From the NCBI RefSeq assembly GCF_900157375.1, contig NZ_LT721901.1, positions 3,086,315 to 3,150,314 of the forward strand: 64,000 nt of DNA. Direction: 5' to 3'. Each line of letters starts with the position of its first letter. Position 1 is the stretch's first letter. The stretch is from Mycobacterium rhizamassiliense. GTDB taxonomy: Bacteria; Actinomycetota; Actinomycetes; Mycobacteriales; Mycobacteriaceae. The position numbers and the translations under genes were made by a program. A model generated the notes under the pieces. That model was given only the letters and a program-made list of their open reading frames with translations. It made no database searches and was not told the DNA's origin. Positions 37,821-47,126 of this stretch are shown piece by piece.

Positions 37821-39800
37821 TTACGAATCTCCTTCATTTTCGGGCGCGTCCACCCGCGCCAAGACGGCGCCGACTTCGACTTGTTGTCCGGTACTGACGT
37901 TGAGCTCGGCGAGCACACCGTCGGCCGGGGCGGTGATGGTGTGCTCCATCTTCATCGCCTCCAGCCAGATCAGCGGCTGGCCCGCGGTCACCGTGTCGCC
38001 CACCTCGGCGCCGAGCCGGATCACGTTGCCCGGCATGGGCGCGACGAGCGAACCCTTCTCGACGGCCGAGCCCGGCTCGGGGAAGCGGGGCACGGCGGTC
38101 AGGTGCACGGGGCCGCGGGGCGAATCGACGTAGACGTCGGTGCCGTAGCGGGCGACCGAGAATGCGGTCGCCACCCCGTTGCCGTCGGCCAGCAGCACCC
38201 GGTCGGGTGTCGAGCTGACCAGCTGCGCCGTCTCATCGCCGGCGAACGCTAAACCCGTTCTGGTGAAATGGTATTCGATGCGGTGTTCGGTGCCTTCGTC
38301 GTCCAGGTAGGTCTTCACCTGGTAGCCCGACGTGAGATTCCGCCAGCCACTCGGCGCGGCGGCCAGCACCTTCGCTGTCGCGCGGTTGCGCTCGGCGTCG
38401 GCGAGCGCGGCCGCTATGGCCGACCATCGAACCGTCGTCGCATCGGCCAGCGGCGCCGACAGGACCGTCAGGTCATGCGTGTCGAAAAAGGCGGTGTCGG
38501 TAGCGCCGTCGAGGAAGGCCGGGTGCCGCAGCACGTTCACCAGCAGCTCGCGGTTGGTGCGCAGGCCGTGTAGCCGGGTGCGGGCCAGCGCGTCGGCCAG
38601 CACCAACGCCGATTGCCGCCGCGTCGGCGCGTAGGAGATGACCTTGGCCAGCATCGGGTCGTAATGGATCGACACCACCGATCCGTCGACGATGCCGGAA
38701 TCGAGCCGGATCCCGGTCCGCTGCCCCAACGTCTCGAACTGCGTACGCACCCCCGGCACGTCGACGTGCTGCACCGTGCCGGCCTGCGGCTGCCACCCCC
38801 GGGCCGGGTCCTCGGCGTAGAGCCGTGCCTCGATCGAATGCCCTTGGGCGGCAGGAGGTTCGGTGTCGAGGCGACCGCCGTCGGCGACCGCGAGCTGCAG
38901 CTCGACGAGGTCGAGCCCGGTGGTCTCCTCGGTGACTGGGTGCTCGACCTGCAGCCGGGTGTTCATTTCCAGGAAGTAGAACTCACCGTCGTCGTCGGCG
39001 AGGAACTCCACCGTGCCCGCGCCGGTGTAGCCGATGGCACCGGTGGCCAGCCGGGCCGCGTCGAACAGCTTGGCCCGCATGCCCGGTGTCCGCTCGACCA
39101 GCGGGGCCGGTGCCTCTTCGATGATCTTTTGGTGGCGACGCTGGATCGAGCATTCCCGTTCGCCGACCGCCCACACGGTGCCGTGCGAGTCGGCCATCAC
39201 CTGCACCTCGATGTGGTGCCCGGTCGGCAGGTAGCGCTCGCAGAACACGGTCGGATCGCCGAACGCGGACTGTGCCTCGCGGCGCGCCGCGGCCACTTCG
39301 TCTGGCAGGGTGGACAATTCGTGCACCACCCGCATCCCGCGACCGCCGCCGCCCGCGGAGGCCTTCACCAGCACCGGCAGCTGGGCCTGGGTCACCGTCT
39401 CGGGGTCGAGCTCCTCGAGCACCGGCACTCCGGCCGACGACATCAGCTTCTTGGATTCGATCTTGGAGCCCATCGCGCGCACCGCGTCGATCGGCGGTCC
39501 CACCCAGACCAGGCCGGCCTCCTGCACGGCGGCGGCGAAATCCGCGTTCTCCGAAAGGAACCCGTAGCCGGGATGCACCGCGTCGGCGCCCGCGGCCCGC
39601 GCGGCGGCGACGATGGCCTCGGCGTTCAGGTAGTCGTTGGTGTTCGGCAGGCGAACCCGGGCGTCGGCCTCGGCGACGTGCGGCGCGCTCGCGTCCGGAT
39701 CGGTGTAGACGGCGACGGTGCCCAGGCCCAGCCGCCGGCAGGTGGCGAACACCCGCCGGGCGATCTCGCCGCGGTTGGCGACCAGCACTCGAGTGACCAT
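37821..39800 (-). CDS. accA2: Acyl-CoA carboxylase alpha subunit AccA2 (biotin carboxylase + BCCP)
   Basis: 659 residues. The biotin carboxylase part begins VTRVLVANRGEIARRVF and includes the Gly-rich KASAGGGGRGMRVV ATP loop and FLEMNTRLQVEHPVTE. The C-terminal BCCP part has the biotinylation motif EAMKMEHT. The start is the ATG at 39800; the frame remains open far upstream into accD2 in another register, and that longer reading is not credible. Works with AccD2. Confidence 0.93.
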   Translation of the reverse strand: MVTRVLVANRGEIARRVFATCRRLGLGTVAVYTDPDASAPHVAEADARVRLPNTNDYLNAEAIVAAARAAGADAVHPGYGFLSENADFAAAVQEAGLVWVGPPIDAVRAMGSKIESKKLMSSAGVPVLEELDPETVTQAQLPVLVKASAGGGGRGMRVVHELSTLPDEVAAARREAQSAFGDPTVFCERYLPTGHHIEVQVMADSHGTVWAVGERECSIQRRHQKIIEEAPAPLVERTPGMRAKLFDAARLATGAIGYTGAGTVEFLADDDGEFYFLEMNTRLQVEHPVTEETTGLDLVELQLAVADGGRLDTEPPAAQGHSIEARLYAEDPARGWQPQAGTVQHVDVPGVRTQFETLGQRTGIRLDSGIVDGSVVSIHYDPMLAKVISYAPTRRQSALVLADALARTRLHGLRTNRELLVNVLRHPAFLDGATDTAFFDTHDLTVLSAPLADATTVRWSAIAAALADAERNRATAKVLAAAPSGWRNLTSGYQVKTYLDDEGTEHRIEYHFTRTGLAFAGDETAQLVSSTPDRVLLADGNGVATAFSVARYGTDVYVDSPRGPVHLTAVPRFPEPGSAVEKGSLVAPMPGNVIRLGAEVGDTVTAGQPLIWLEAMKMEHTITAPADGVLAELNVSTGQQVEVGAVLARVDAPENEGDS

Positions 39801-39805
39801 GGGGC

Positions 39806-41401
39806 TCACATCCGGAAGACGCCGAAGTTCGACGTCCCCTTGATCGGGCCATTTGCAATGGCGGACAGACACATTCCTAACACCGCGCGGGTGTCGCGCG
39901 GATCGATCACCCCGTCGTCGTAGAGCATCCCGGACAGCACCAACGGCAGCGACTCGGCTTCGATCTGCCCCTCGACTGCGGCCCGCATCGCGGCGTCGGC
40001 GTCCTCGTCGACCTGCTGGCCGCGGGCCTCGGCGGCCGCGCGGCTGACGATGGACAGCACACCGGCCAGCTGCGCGCCGCCCATCACGGCGGATTTCGCG
40101 CTGGGCCACGCGAACAAGAACCGCGGGTCGTAGGCGCGCCCGCACATGCCGTAGTGGCCGGCGCCGTACGACGCGCCGATCAGCAGCGAGACGTGCGGAA
40201 CGGTCGAGTTCGAGACGGCGTTGATCATCATCGATCCGTGCTTGATCATGCCGCCCTCTTCGTAGTCCCTGCCCACCATGTATCCGGTGGTGTTGTGCAG
40301 GAACAACAATGGCGTGTCGTAGCGGTTGGCCAGCTGGATAAACTGGGTGGCCTTCTGCGACTCCTCGCTGAACAGCACGCCGCGATGGTTGGCCAAGATG
40401 CCCACCGGATAGCCGTGCAGCCGGGCCCAGCCGGTCACCAGCGACGAGCCGTACATCGGCTTGAACTCGTCGAATTCGGAGCCGTCGACGATGCGCGCGA
40501 TCACCTCGCGCGGGTCGAACGGGATCCGCAGGTCCGCAGGCACGATGCCGATCAGTTCGGTCTGATCGAAGGCCGGCTCGACGACCGGTCCGGGTGCCGG
40601 TCCCCGCTTGGTCCAGTTCAGCCGGGCCACGATGCGACGTCCGATGCGGATCGCGTCGAGCTCGTCGGCGGCGAAGTAGTCGCCCAAACCCGAGATGCGG
40701 GCGTGCATTTCGGCCCCGCCCAACGACTCGTCGTCGGACTCCTCGCCGGTGGCCATCTTCACCAGCGGGGGACCGGCCAGGAACACCTTGGAGCGTTCCT
40801 TGATCATCACCACGTGGTCGGACATGCCCGGGATGTAGGCGCCGCCCGCGGTGGAATTGCCGAACACCAGCGCGATGGTCGGGATGCCCGCCGCCGAAAG
40901 GCGGGTGAGGTCGCGGAACATCCGCCCGCCGGGGACGAAGATCTCCTTCTGGGTGGGCAGGTCGGCGCCGCCGGATTCCACCAGTGAGATCACCGGAAGC
41001 CGGTTCTCGAAAGCGATCTGGTTGGCCCGCAGGATCTTCTTCAGCGTCCACGGGTTGCTGGTGCCGCCCTTGACCGTCGGGTCGTTGGCCACGATTAGGC
41101 ATTCGACGCCCTCGACCACACCGATGCCGGTGACGGTGCTGGCACCCACCGTGAAGGCGGTGCCCCAGGCCGCGAGCGGGCTCAGCTCCAGGAACGGGGA
41201 GTCCTCGTCGACCAGCAGCTCGATGCGTTCGCGCGCGGTGAGCTTGCCCCGGGCATGATGCCGCTCAACGTATTTGGTGCCGCCGCCCGCCAGCGCGTTG
41301 GCGAGTTCGGCGTCGATCTCGCCGAGCTTCGTCGTCGTCGCCGACGAAGCGTCCAGATAGGTGGGGGCCTGCGGGTCGAGAGTGGACTTCAAGACGGTCA
41401 T
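39806..41401 (-). CDS. accD2: Acyl-CoA carboxylase beta subunit AccD2
   Basis: 531 residues of the carboxyltransferase fold. The stretch GASYGAGHYGMCGRAYDPRFLFAWP is the signature of methylcrotonyl/geranyl-CoA carboxylase beta subunits rather than propionyl-CoA ones. LGDYFAADELDAIRIGR and a FGNSTAGGAYIPGMSDH stretch are also typical. It carboxylates an unsaturated branched acyl-CoA with biotin from AccA2. Its ATG overlaps the fadE13 stop by 4 bases. Confidence 0.93.
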   Translation of the reverse strand: MTVLKSTLDPQAPTYLDASSATTTKLGEIDAELANALAGGGTKYVERHHARGKLTARERIELLVDEDSPFLELSPLAAWGTAFTVGASTVTGIGVVEGVECLIVANDPTVKGGTSNPWTLKKILRANQIAFENRLPVISLVESGGADLPTQKEIFVPGGRMFRDLTRLSAAGIPTIALVFGNSTAGGAYIPGMSDHVVMIKERSKVFLAGPPLVKMATGEESDDESLGGAEMHARISGLGDYFAADELDAIRIGRRIVARLNWTKRGPAPGPVVEPAFDQTELIGIVPADLRIPFDPREVIARIVDGSEFDEFKPMYGSSLVTGWARLHGYPVGILANHRGVLFSEESQKATQFIQLANRYDTPLLFLHNTTGYMVGRDYEEGGMIKHGSMMINAVSNSTVPHVSLLIGASYGAGHYGMCGRAYDPRFLFAWPSAKSAVMGGAQLAGVLSIVSRAAAEARGQQVDEDADAAMRAAVEGQIEAESLPLVLSGMLYDDGVIDPRDTRAVLGMCLSAIANGPIKGTSNFGVFRM

Positions 41402-42558
41402 GATTGATACCCCAGAGTCTTGGCGGCCAGTGCGGTGAGGATTTCGGTGGTTCCGCCGCCGATGCCCAGGATCCTCATGTCCCGGTACTGGCGTTCGACT
41501 TCGGATTCGGACATGTAGCCCATGCCGCCGAACAGCTGAACCGCTTGATTGGCAACCCATTCGCCCGCCTCGACCGCGGTGTTCTTGGCGAAACACACCT
41601 GCGCGATCAGGTTGGCCTCGCCGGCGAGCTGCTGCTCGACCACGTGGCGGGAGTAGACGCGGGCCACGTCGATGCGGCGGGCCATCTCGGCCAACGTGTT
41701 CTGCACCGACTGGCGGGATATCAGCGGGCGGCCGAATGTCTCGCGGTCGCGACACCACTGCGCGGTGATGTCCAGGCAGCGCTGCGCGCTCGAATAGGCT
41801 TGCGCGGCAAGGCCGATGCGTTCTGATACGAACGCCTGGGCGATCTGCAGGAAGCCGCTGTTCTCGACGCCGATCAGGTTCGCCGCCGGCACCCGCACGT
41901 CGGTGTAGGACAGCTCGGCGGTGTCGGAGGATCGCCAGCCCATCTTGTCCAGCTTGCGGCTGACCTCGAAGCCCGGCGTGCCCTTCTCGACCACGATCAG
42001 CGAAACCCCCGCCGCGCCAGGGCCGCCCGTGCGCGCCGCGGTCACGACGTAGTCGGCGCGCACCCCGGACGTGATGTAGGTCTTGGCGCCGTTGATCACG
42101 TAGTGGTCGCCTTCTGGACCAGAGCAGCGGACCGCGTTGGTCTTCAGATGCCCGACGTCCGAACCGCCGCCGGGTTCGGTGATGGCCAGCGACCCGATCT
42201 TGTCTCCGGCCAGCGTCGGCCGGACGAACTCCTCGATCAGCCGCTGATCGCCCGAGCCGATCATGTGCGGCACCGCGATGCCGCAGGTGAACAGCGACGC
42301 GAAGACGCCGCCGGGCCCGCCGGCCTGATGAAACTCTTCGCAGATGACCACCGCGTCGGCCCCGTCGCCGCCACCACCGCCGACGGCTTCGGGCAGGCCC
42401 GCGCCCAACAGCCCCGCCGCCCCGGCGCGCCGGTGCAGGTCGCGCGGCAGGTCGCCGCTGCGTTCCCACTCGTCGACGTGGGGCATGATCTCGCGTTCGG
42501 TGAACGTGCGCACCGTCTTTCGCAGCTGATCGCGCTCGGGTATGGTCCAGATGCTCAT
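41398..42558 (-). CDS. fadE13: Acyl-CoA dehydrogenase FadE13
   Basis: 386 residues. ACAD landmarks are AITEPGGGSDVGHLKTNA, YVINGAKTYITSG, and FGGMGYMSESEVERQYRDMR, with the typical YRD catalytic-loop region, then GGTTEILTALAAKTLGY. It carries the family glycine-rich FAD contact GAGLPEAVGGGGGDGAD near the N-terminus. Similar to AtuC/AtuD/LiuA dehydrogenases, so a branched acyl-CoA substrate is likely. Coupled to both neighbours by 4-base overlaps. Confidence 0.9.
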   Translation of the reverse strand: MSIWTIPERDQLRKTVRTFTEREIMPHVDEWERSGDLPRDLHRRAGAAGLLGAGLPEAVGGGGGDGADAVVICEEFHQAGGPGGVFASLFTCGIAVPHMIGSGDQRLIEEFVRPTLAGDKIGSLAITEPGGGSDVGHLKTNAVRCSGPEGDHYVINGAKTYITSGVRADYVVTAARTGGPGAAGVSLIVVEKGTPGFEVSRKLDKMGWRSSDTAELSYTDVRVPAANLIGVENSGFLQIAQAFVSERIGLAAQAYSSAQRCLDITAQWCRDRETFGRPLISRQSVQNTLAEMARRIDVARVYSRHVVEQQLAGEANLIAQVCFAKNTAVEAGEWVANQAVQLFGGMGYMSESEVERQYRDMRILGIGGGTTEILTALAAKTLGYQS

Positions 42559-44267
42559 AACAGGCTTTCCGGGATGTCGACGTGACGGCTGCGCAGCCAT
42601 TCGCCCAGCCCCTTGGCCTGGGGATCGAACCGCGCCTGGTAGGCGACGCCCTGGCCGAGGATGCCGTCGATGACGAAGTTCACCGCGCGCAGGTTGGGCA
42701 GCACGTGGCGGGTGACCTCGAGCTCGGCCGCCTCCGGCAGCAGCTCCTTGAGTAGCTCGACGGTCAAAGTGTTGGCCAGCCAACGCCATTGGTCGTCGGT
42801 GCGGACCCACACGCCGATGTTGGCCGAGCCGCCCTTGTCGCCGCTGCGGGCGCCGGCGATGCGGCCCAGCGGCACACGCCGGGTCGGGCCGTCCGGCAAC
42901 GGTTCGGGCAGCGGCGGGGCGGCGGCCGGTGCGAGCTCCAAAGTGTCGGTGGCGCAAGCGATATCGACGCGGGTGCCGTCGGCGTGCACCGCGACGTGCG
43001 GCACCACGGTGGCGTCGACGAAGCCGGCGGTGAACACGCCGTAGACCTGGCCGTCGGCCGGCGGCGCGGTGACGTGGAAGCCCGGATAGCTGGCGAGCGC
43101 CAATTCGACCGCCGCCGAGGAGAACTGGCGTCCCACGTTGCCGGGATCGGGGTCGCGGACCACGCAGCGCAGCAGCGCGCTGGCGGCTTCCTCGGTGTCG
43201 GCGTCGGCGTGGTCGGTTCGCGCCAGCGTCCACTCCAGTTCGGCGGGCTTGGCGGTGAGCCCGGCCTCGAGTTGCCGTCGCACCAGCTCGGCCTTGGCCT
43301 CGATGTCGAGGCCGGTGAGCACGAACGTCATCGCGTTGCGGAAGCCGCCGATGCTGTTCAGCGACACCTTCAGCGTGGGTGGCGGCGGCTCGCCGCGCAC
43401 TCCGCCGATGCGCACGCGGTCCGGGCCGTCCGCCGACAGCTCGACGGTGTCCATCCGGGCCGTCACGTCCGGGTTGGCGTAGCGCGCGCCGGTGATCTCG
43501 TAGAGCAGCTGCGCGGTGACGGTGTCGACGCTGACCAGCCCGCCGGTGCCCGGGTGCTTGGTGATCACCGACGAGCCGTCGGCGCTGACCTCGGCCAGCG
43601 GGAAGCCGGCGTAGGACAGGTCGGGCACCTCGGTGAAGAACGAGTAGTTGCCGCCGGTGGCCTGCACGCCGCATTCGATGACGTGGCCGGCCACCACCGC
43701 GCCGGCGAGCTCGTTGTAGTCGGCGCGGCCCCAGCCGAAGTGCGCGGCCGCGGCCCCGACGATCACCGACGCGTCGGTAACCCGGCCGGTGACGACGACG
43801 TCGGCCCCGTCGGCCAGGCAGTCGACGATGCCCCAGGCGCCCAGGTAGGCGTTGGCCGTCAGCGGCGCGCCCAGCCCGAGTTCGGCCGCGCGGGGCTGCA
43901 GGTCGTCGCCTTCCACGTGGGCGACGGTGGCGTCGACGCCCAAGCGCTCGGCCAGCGCGCGGATCGCGTCGGCCAGCCCGGCGGGATTGAGGCCCCCGGC
44001 GTTGGCGACGATGCGCACGCCGCGGTCGCGGGCCTCGCCCAGGCAGTCCTCCAGCTGGGTCAGGAACGTCTTGGCGTAGCCGCGGTCCGGATGCTTCATC
44101 TTGTCGCGGCCCAGGATCAGCATCGTGAGTTCGGCCAGGTAGTCGCCGGTCAGGTAGTCCACGGAGCCGCCGGTGAGCATCTCGCGCATCGCCGAGAGCC
44201 GGTCGCCATAGAAGCCCGAGCAGTTCGCGATCCGGACAGCACCGGAACGCCGAGTTGCAGAGGCCAT
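42555..44267 (-). CDS. AtuA-family (acyclic terpene utilization) protein (Rv0976c-like)
   Basis: 570 residues from the ATG at 44267, with GGAGG eight bases upstream. The N-terminal ~445 residues match DUF1446/AtuA (RIANCSGFYGDRLSAMREML, YLTGDYLAELTMLILGR, ADVVVTGRVTDASVIVG). The C-terminal ~105 residues are the AtuA-like domain (RIAGARSGDKGGSANIGVWV). AtuA is part of citronellol/geraniol degradation in Pseudomonas; its reaction is not established. First gene of the six-gene operon. The upstream inverted repeat at 44304-44323 may regulate it. Confidence 0.85.
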   Translation of the reverse strand: MASATRRSGAVRIANCSGFYGDRLSAMREMLTGGSVDYLTGDYLAELTMLILGRDKMKHPDRGYAKTFLTQLEDCLGEARDRGVRIVANAGGLNPAGLADAIRALAERLGVDATVAHVEGDDLQPRAAELGLGAPLTANAYLGAWGIVDCLADGADVVVTGRVTDASVIVGAAAAHFGWGRADYNELAGAVVAGHVIECGVQATGGNYSFFTEVPDLSYAGFPLAEVSADGSSVITKHPGTGGLVSVDTVTAQLLYEITGARYANPDVTARMDTVELSADGPDRVRIGGVRGEPPPPTLKVSLNSIGGFRNAMTFVLTGLDIEAKAELVRRQLEAGLTAKPAELEWTLARTDHADADTEEAASALLRCVVRDPDPGNVGRQFSSAAVELALASYPGFHVTAPPADGQVYGVFTAGFVDATVVPHVAVHADGTRVDIACATDTLELAPAAAPPLPEPLPDGPTRRVPLGRIAGARSGDKGGSANIGVWVRTDDQWRWLANTLTVELLKELLPEAAELEVTRHVLPNLRAVNFVIDGILGQGVAYQARFDPQAKGLGEWLRSRHVDIPESLL

Positions 44268-44303
44268 CAACGCCCTCCATTCGGGAATTACCGGTACTCG
44301 ACC

Positions 44304-44323
44304 AACCAACCACCCGGTAGGTT
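44304..44323. promoter_or_regulatory. Inverted repeat upstream of the AtuA-type operon
   Basis: AACCAACC-ACCC-GGTAGGTT, 7 of 8 arm positions paired, starts 37 bp upstream of the AtuA-type ATG. Placement and size suit a TetR-type operator for the branched acyl-CoA operon. No regulator gene is adjacent. Confidence 0.4.
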
Positions 44324-44401
44324 AGCGGGTACTGCCGGTGTCACGTCAAGGATGCCCGCCCCGGCGCCGCTGGCATAGCCGCGCAGGCCGCACGGCCCGT
44401 T

Positions 44402-44430
44402 TTGGCGACCAGCAGGTCACCGACTATTCT
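44402..44430 (+). promoter_or_regulatory. Predicted SigA-type promoter of rpmF
   Basis: TTGGCG at 44402-44407, a 17-base spacer and TATTCT at 44425-44430. Transcription would begin near 44437 and give a leader of about 80 bases before the rpmF ATG. Confidence 0.5.
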
Positions 44431-44515
44431 TGAGTGCAATCGTCGCCGTCGGCCGCATGGGTCACACTGCGCGGCGCACGACCCGAAACCCCAGAACGAG
44501 GAGTTAGGCCCGACC

Positions 44516-44689
44516 ATGGCCGTACCCAAGCGCAGGATGTCGCGCTCGAATACCCGTAGCCGCCGCTCGCAGTGGAAGGCCACCAAGACCGAGCTCGTCG
44601 GCGTGAACGTGGCTGGCCAGAAGCACAAGGTGCCGCGGCGGCTGCTCAAGGCGGCCCGCCTGGGTCTGATCGATCTGGACAAGCGCTAG
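44516..44689 (+). CDS. rpmF: Ribosomal protein L32
   Basis: 57 residues. The sequence begins [17 protein letters not shown] and ends GLIDLDKR, basic throughout, as in mycobacterial L32. It has no Cys, so this is the zinc-free form of L32. The start is set by the family N-terminus; the ATG at 44516 follows GAGGAG about ten bases upstream. Monocistronic: a promoter and a hairpin flank it. Confidence 0.97.
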   Translation: MAVPKRRMSRSNTRSRRSQWKATKTELVGVNVAGQKHKVPRRLLKAARLGLIDLDKR

Positions 44690-44714
44690 GGCCCGGACGC
44701 TCAACGCCCGGCCC
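44689..44714 (+). terminator. Hairpin after rpmF
   Basis: GGGCCCGG (using the last base of the stop codon) faces CCCGGCCC with one C-C mismatch, around a 10-base loop. GC-rich, no T-run. A probable terminator or mRNA 3' stabiliser. Confidence 0.4.
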
Positions 44715-44776
44715 GCAAGAATCGCCGCGACTCCGACAGCGGCGGGTGTGACGATTTTGCGTCACCACCGGCGTGC

Positions 44777-44797
44777 CTCTCAGGCCGCTCTCAGGCC
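44777..44797 (+). promoter_or_regulatory. MprA-type direct repeat upstream of mprA
   Basis: CTCTCAGGCC is repeated exactly at 44777-44786 and 44788-44797, one helical turn apart, 20 bp before the mprA start. MprA is known to bind a pair of loosely conserved 8-bp direct repeats and to regulate its own operon. The position fits autoregulation. Confidence 0.7.
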
Positions 44798-44816
44798 CTA
44801 GGACGAAACTAGTCCC

Positions 44817-45503
44817 GTGCGAATACTTGTCGTCGATGACGATCGCGCGGTCCGCGAGTCGCTGCGCAGGTCGCTTTCGTTCAATGGCTATTCAGTCGAG
44901 CTGGCCCACGACGGGGTCGAGGCGCTCGAGAAGGTCGCCAGCGATCGGCCCGACGCGCTAGTCCTGGACGTGATGATGCCGCGGCTGGACGGCCTCGAGG
45001 TGTGCCGTCAGCTCCGCAGCACCGGTGACGACCTACCGATCCTGGTGCTGACGGCGCGCGATTCGGTCTCCGAGCGGGTCGCCGGCCTGGACGCCGGCGC
45101 CGACGACTACCTGCCGAAGCCGTTCGCCCTCGAGGAGCTGCTGGCACGGATGCGGGCGCTGCTGCGCCGCACCAAGCCCGACGACGACGCCGAGTCGGTG
45201 GCGATGAAGTTCTCCGATCTGGCGCTGGACCCGGTGACCCGCGAGGTCACCCGGGGTGAACGCCGAATCAGCTTGACCCGCACCGAGTTTGCGTTGTTGG
45301 AGATGCTGATCGCCAACCCGCGCCGGGTGCTCACGCGCAGCCGCATCCTCGAAGAGGTGTGGGGATTCGACTTCCCGACCTCGGGCAACGCCCTCGAGGT
45401 GTACGTCGGATACCTGCGGCGCAAGACCGAGGCCGACGGCGAGCCGCGGCTGATCCACACCGTGCGCGGCGTCGGCTACGTCCTTCGGGAGACGCCTCCC
45501 TGA
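44817..45503 (+). CDS. mprA: Response regulator MprA
   Basis: 228 residues, GTG start. Receiver domain: [15 protein letters not shown] with the acidic pocket, phospho-acceptor Asp51 in [11 protein letters not shown], and Lys in YLPKPFA. The C-terminal winged helix is OmpR-type ([37 protein letters not shown]). MprA controls envelope-stress genes in mycobacteria, including its own operon, sigE and pepD. The stop overlaps the mprB start by one base. Confidence 0.96.
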   Translation: MRILVVDDDRAVRESLRRSLSFNGYSVELAHDGVEALEKVASDRPDALVLDVMMPRLDGLEVCRQLRSTGDDLPILVLTARDSVSERVAGLDAGADDYLPKPFALEELLARMRALLRRTKPDDDAESVAMKFSDLALDPVTREVTRGERRISLTRTEFALLEMLIANPRRVLTRSRILEEVWGFDFPTSGNALEVYVGYLRRKTEADGEPRLIHTVRGVGYVLRETPP

Positions 45504-47044
45504 TGATCCGGTTCCACCGACGCCGGCGCGCACCGCTGCGGGCCCCCAGCTCGTTGTCGCTGAGGTGGCGGGTGATGCTGCTGGCGATGTCGATGGTGGC
45601 CATGGTCGTCGTCCTGATGGCGTTCGCCGTCTACGCGGTCATCTCGGCCGCGCTGTACAGCGACATCGACAACCAACTGCAGAGCCGGGCGCAGCTGCTG
45701 ATCGCCAGCGGCTCGCTGGCCGCCGACCCCGGCAAGGCCATCGAGGGCACCGCGTATTCGGACGTCAACGCGATGCTGGTGAATCCCGGCCACTCGATCT
45801 ACACGGCCCAGCAACCCGGCCAGACGCTGCCGGTTGGGCCCGCCGAGAAGGCGGTCATCCGCGGCGATCTGTTCATGTCGCGGCGCACCGTGTCGGATCA
45901 GCGCATCCTGGCCATCCACCTGCCCAACGGCAGTTCACTTTTGATCTCCAAGAGTCTGAAGCCCACCGAGGCCGTGATGACCAAACTGCGCTGGGTGCTG
46001 CTGCTCGTCGGCGGCATCGGCGTCGCGGTCGCCGCGGTGGCCGGCGGCATGGTCACCCGGGCCGGGTTGCGGCCGGTCGCCCGGCTGACCGAGGCGGCCG
46101 AGCGGGTCGCACGCACCGACGACCTGCGGCCCATCCCGGTGTTTGGTAGCGACGAATTGGCCAGGCTCACTGAGGCTTTCAATTTGATGCTGCGGGCGCT
46201 AGCCGAGTCCCGGGAGCGGCAGGCCCGGCTGGTCACCGACGCGGGGCACGAGCTGCGGACCCCGCTGACGTCGCTGCGGACCAACGTCGAACTGTTGATG
46301 GCGTCGATGGAGCCTGGCGCGCCGCGGCTGCCCGAGCAGGAGATGGTGGACCTGCGTGCCGACGTGCTCGCGCAGATCGAGGAACTGTCCACGCTGGTGG
46401 GCGATCTGGTGGACCTCAGCCGCGACGACGCGGGCACCATCGTGCACGAGCAGATCGACATGTCCGAGGTCATCGACCGCACCCTGGAGCGAGTCAGGCG
46501 GCGGCGCAACGACATTCACTTCGACGTCGACGCGATCGGATGGCAGGTCTACGGCGATGCGCCCGGGCTGTCGCGCGCGGCCCTCAACCTGATGGACAAC
46601 GCGGCCAAGTGGAGTCCGCCGGGCGGGCGCGTCGGCGTCAAGCTGCGTCAGCTCGACGAGTCGCATGCCGAGCTGGTGGTCTCCGATCAGGGACCGGGCA
46701 TTCCGCCGCACGAGCGGCAGCTGGTGTTCGAGCGCTTCTACCGCTCCACCAGGGCGCGGGCCCTGCCCGGTTCGGGCCTGGGGCTGGCGATCGTCAAGCA
46801 GGTGGTGCTCAAGCACGGCGGACTGCTGCGCGTCGAGGACACCGTTTCCGGGGGCCAGCCCCCGGGAACATCGATCTACGTGTTGCTTCCCGGCCGGCTG
46901 ATCCCGGCCGCGGCCTACGCGGCGGATGGGGAAGACAACGGCGAAGCCAGAACGGGAGCCGTACCGGCACGCGACGCCGGGGCGAACTCTCGGGATACGG
47001 CGAACGTTATCTCAGTGGACTCTCAGTCCGCGCGCGCAAGGTAG
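45503..47044 (+). CDS. mprB: Sensor histidine kinase MprB
   Basis: 513 residues. Two membrane helices at ~26-48 and ~166-188 flank an extracellular sensor loop. A HAMP segment follows (RPVARLTEAAERVARTDDL). The H box is DAGHELRTPLTSL (His ~249), the N box NLMDNAAKWSPPGG, and the G boxes DQGPGIPPHE and GSGLGLAIVKQ. It phosphorylates MprA in response to envelope stress; in M. tuberculosis the loop also binds DnaK. Its 3' end contains an MprA-type box for the next gene. Confidence 0.96.
   Translation: MIRFHRRRRAPLRAPSSLSLRWRVMLLAMSMVAMVVVLMAFAVYAVISAALYSDIDNQLQSRAQLLIASGSLAADPGKAIEGTAYSDVNAMLVNPGHSIYTAQQPGQTLPVGPAEKAVIRGDLFMSRRTVSDQRILAIHLPNGSSLLISKSLKPTEAVMTKLRWVLLLVGGIGVAVAAVAGGMVTRAGLRPVARLTEAAERVARTDDLRPIPVFGSDELARLTEAFNLMLRALAESRERQARLVTDAGHELRTPLTSLRTNVELLMASMEPGAPRLPEQEMVDLRADVLAQIEELSTLVGDLVDLSRDDAGTIVHEQIDMSEVIDRTLERVRRRRNDIHFDVDAIGWQVYGDAPGLSRAALNLMDNAAKWSPPGGRVGVKLRQLDESHAELVVSDQGPGIPPHERQLVFERFYRSTRARALPGSGLGLAIVKQVVLKHGGLLRVEDTVSGGQPPGTSIYVLLPGRLIPAAAYAADGEDNGEARTGAVPARDAGANSRDTANVISVDSQSARAR
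47010..47027 (+). promoter_or_regulatory. MprA-type direct repeat upstream of pepD
   Basis: TCTCAGT occurs at 47010-47016 and again at 47021-47027, 11 bp apart, the same layout as the mprA box. It lies at the 3' end of mprB, about 100 bp before the pepD start. Regulation of pepD by MprA is established in M. tuberculosis. Confidence 0.6.
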
Positions 47045-47126
47045 TTGCAGTTACTGTTGGAACTCGAGCCAAGTCGAGCCGACACCACGTTGAAGTACCG
47101 AAGTAGAGGAAGAGCGACTTAGCGAC

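Noticed and set aside
37821..41102. Longer accA2 reading into accD2
   Set aside because: It reads accD2 in a wrong frame; the AccA family start VTRVLVANRGEIARR lies at 39800.
41398..44313. Longer fadE13 reading into the AtuA-type gene
   Set aside because: The extension is an out-of-frame shadow of the AtuA-type gene; fadE13 starts at 42558 with a 4-base overlap.
44316..44330. IdeR-like half site GGTAGGTTAGC
   Set aside because: Only one half matches; the other half of the iron box is absent.
44747..44767. CRP-like inverted repeat GTGACG-N6-CGTCAC upstream of mprA
   Set aside because: The spacing between TGTGA and TCAC is 10 rather than 6; the MprA repeats next to it explain the region better.
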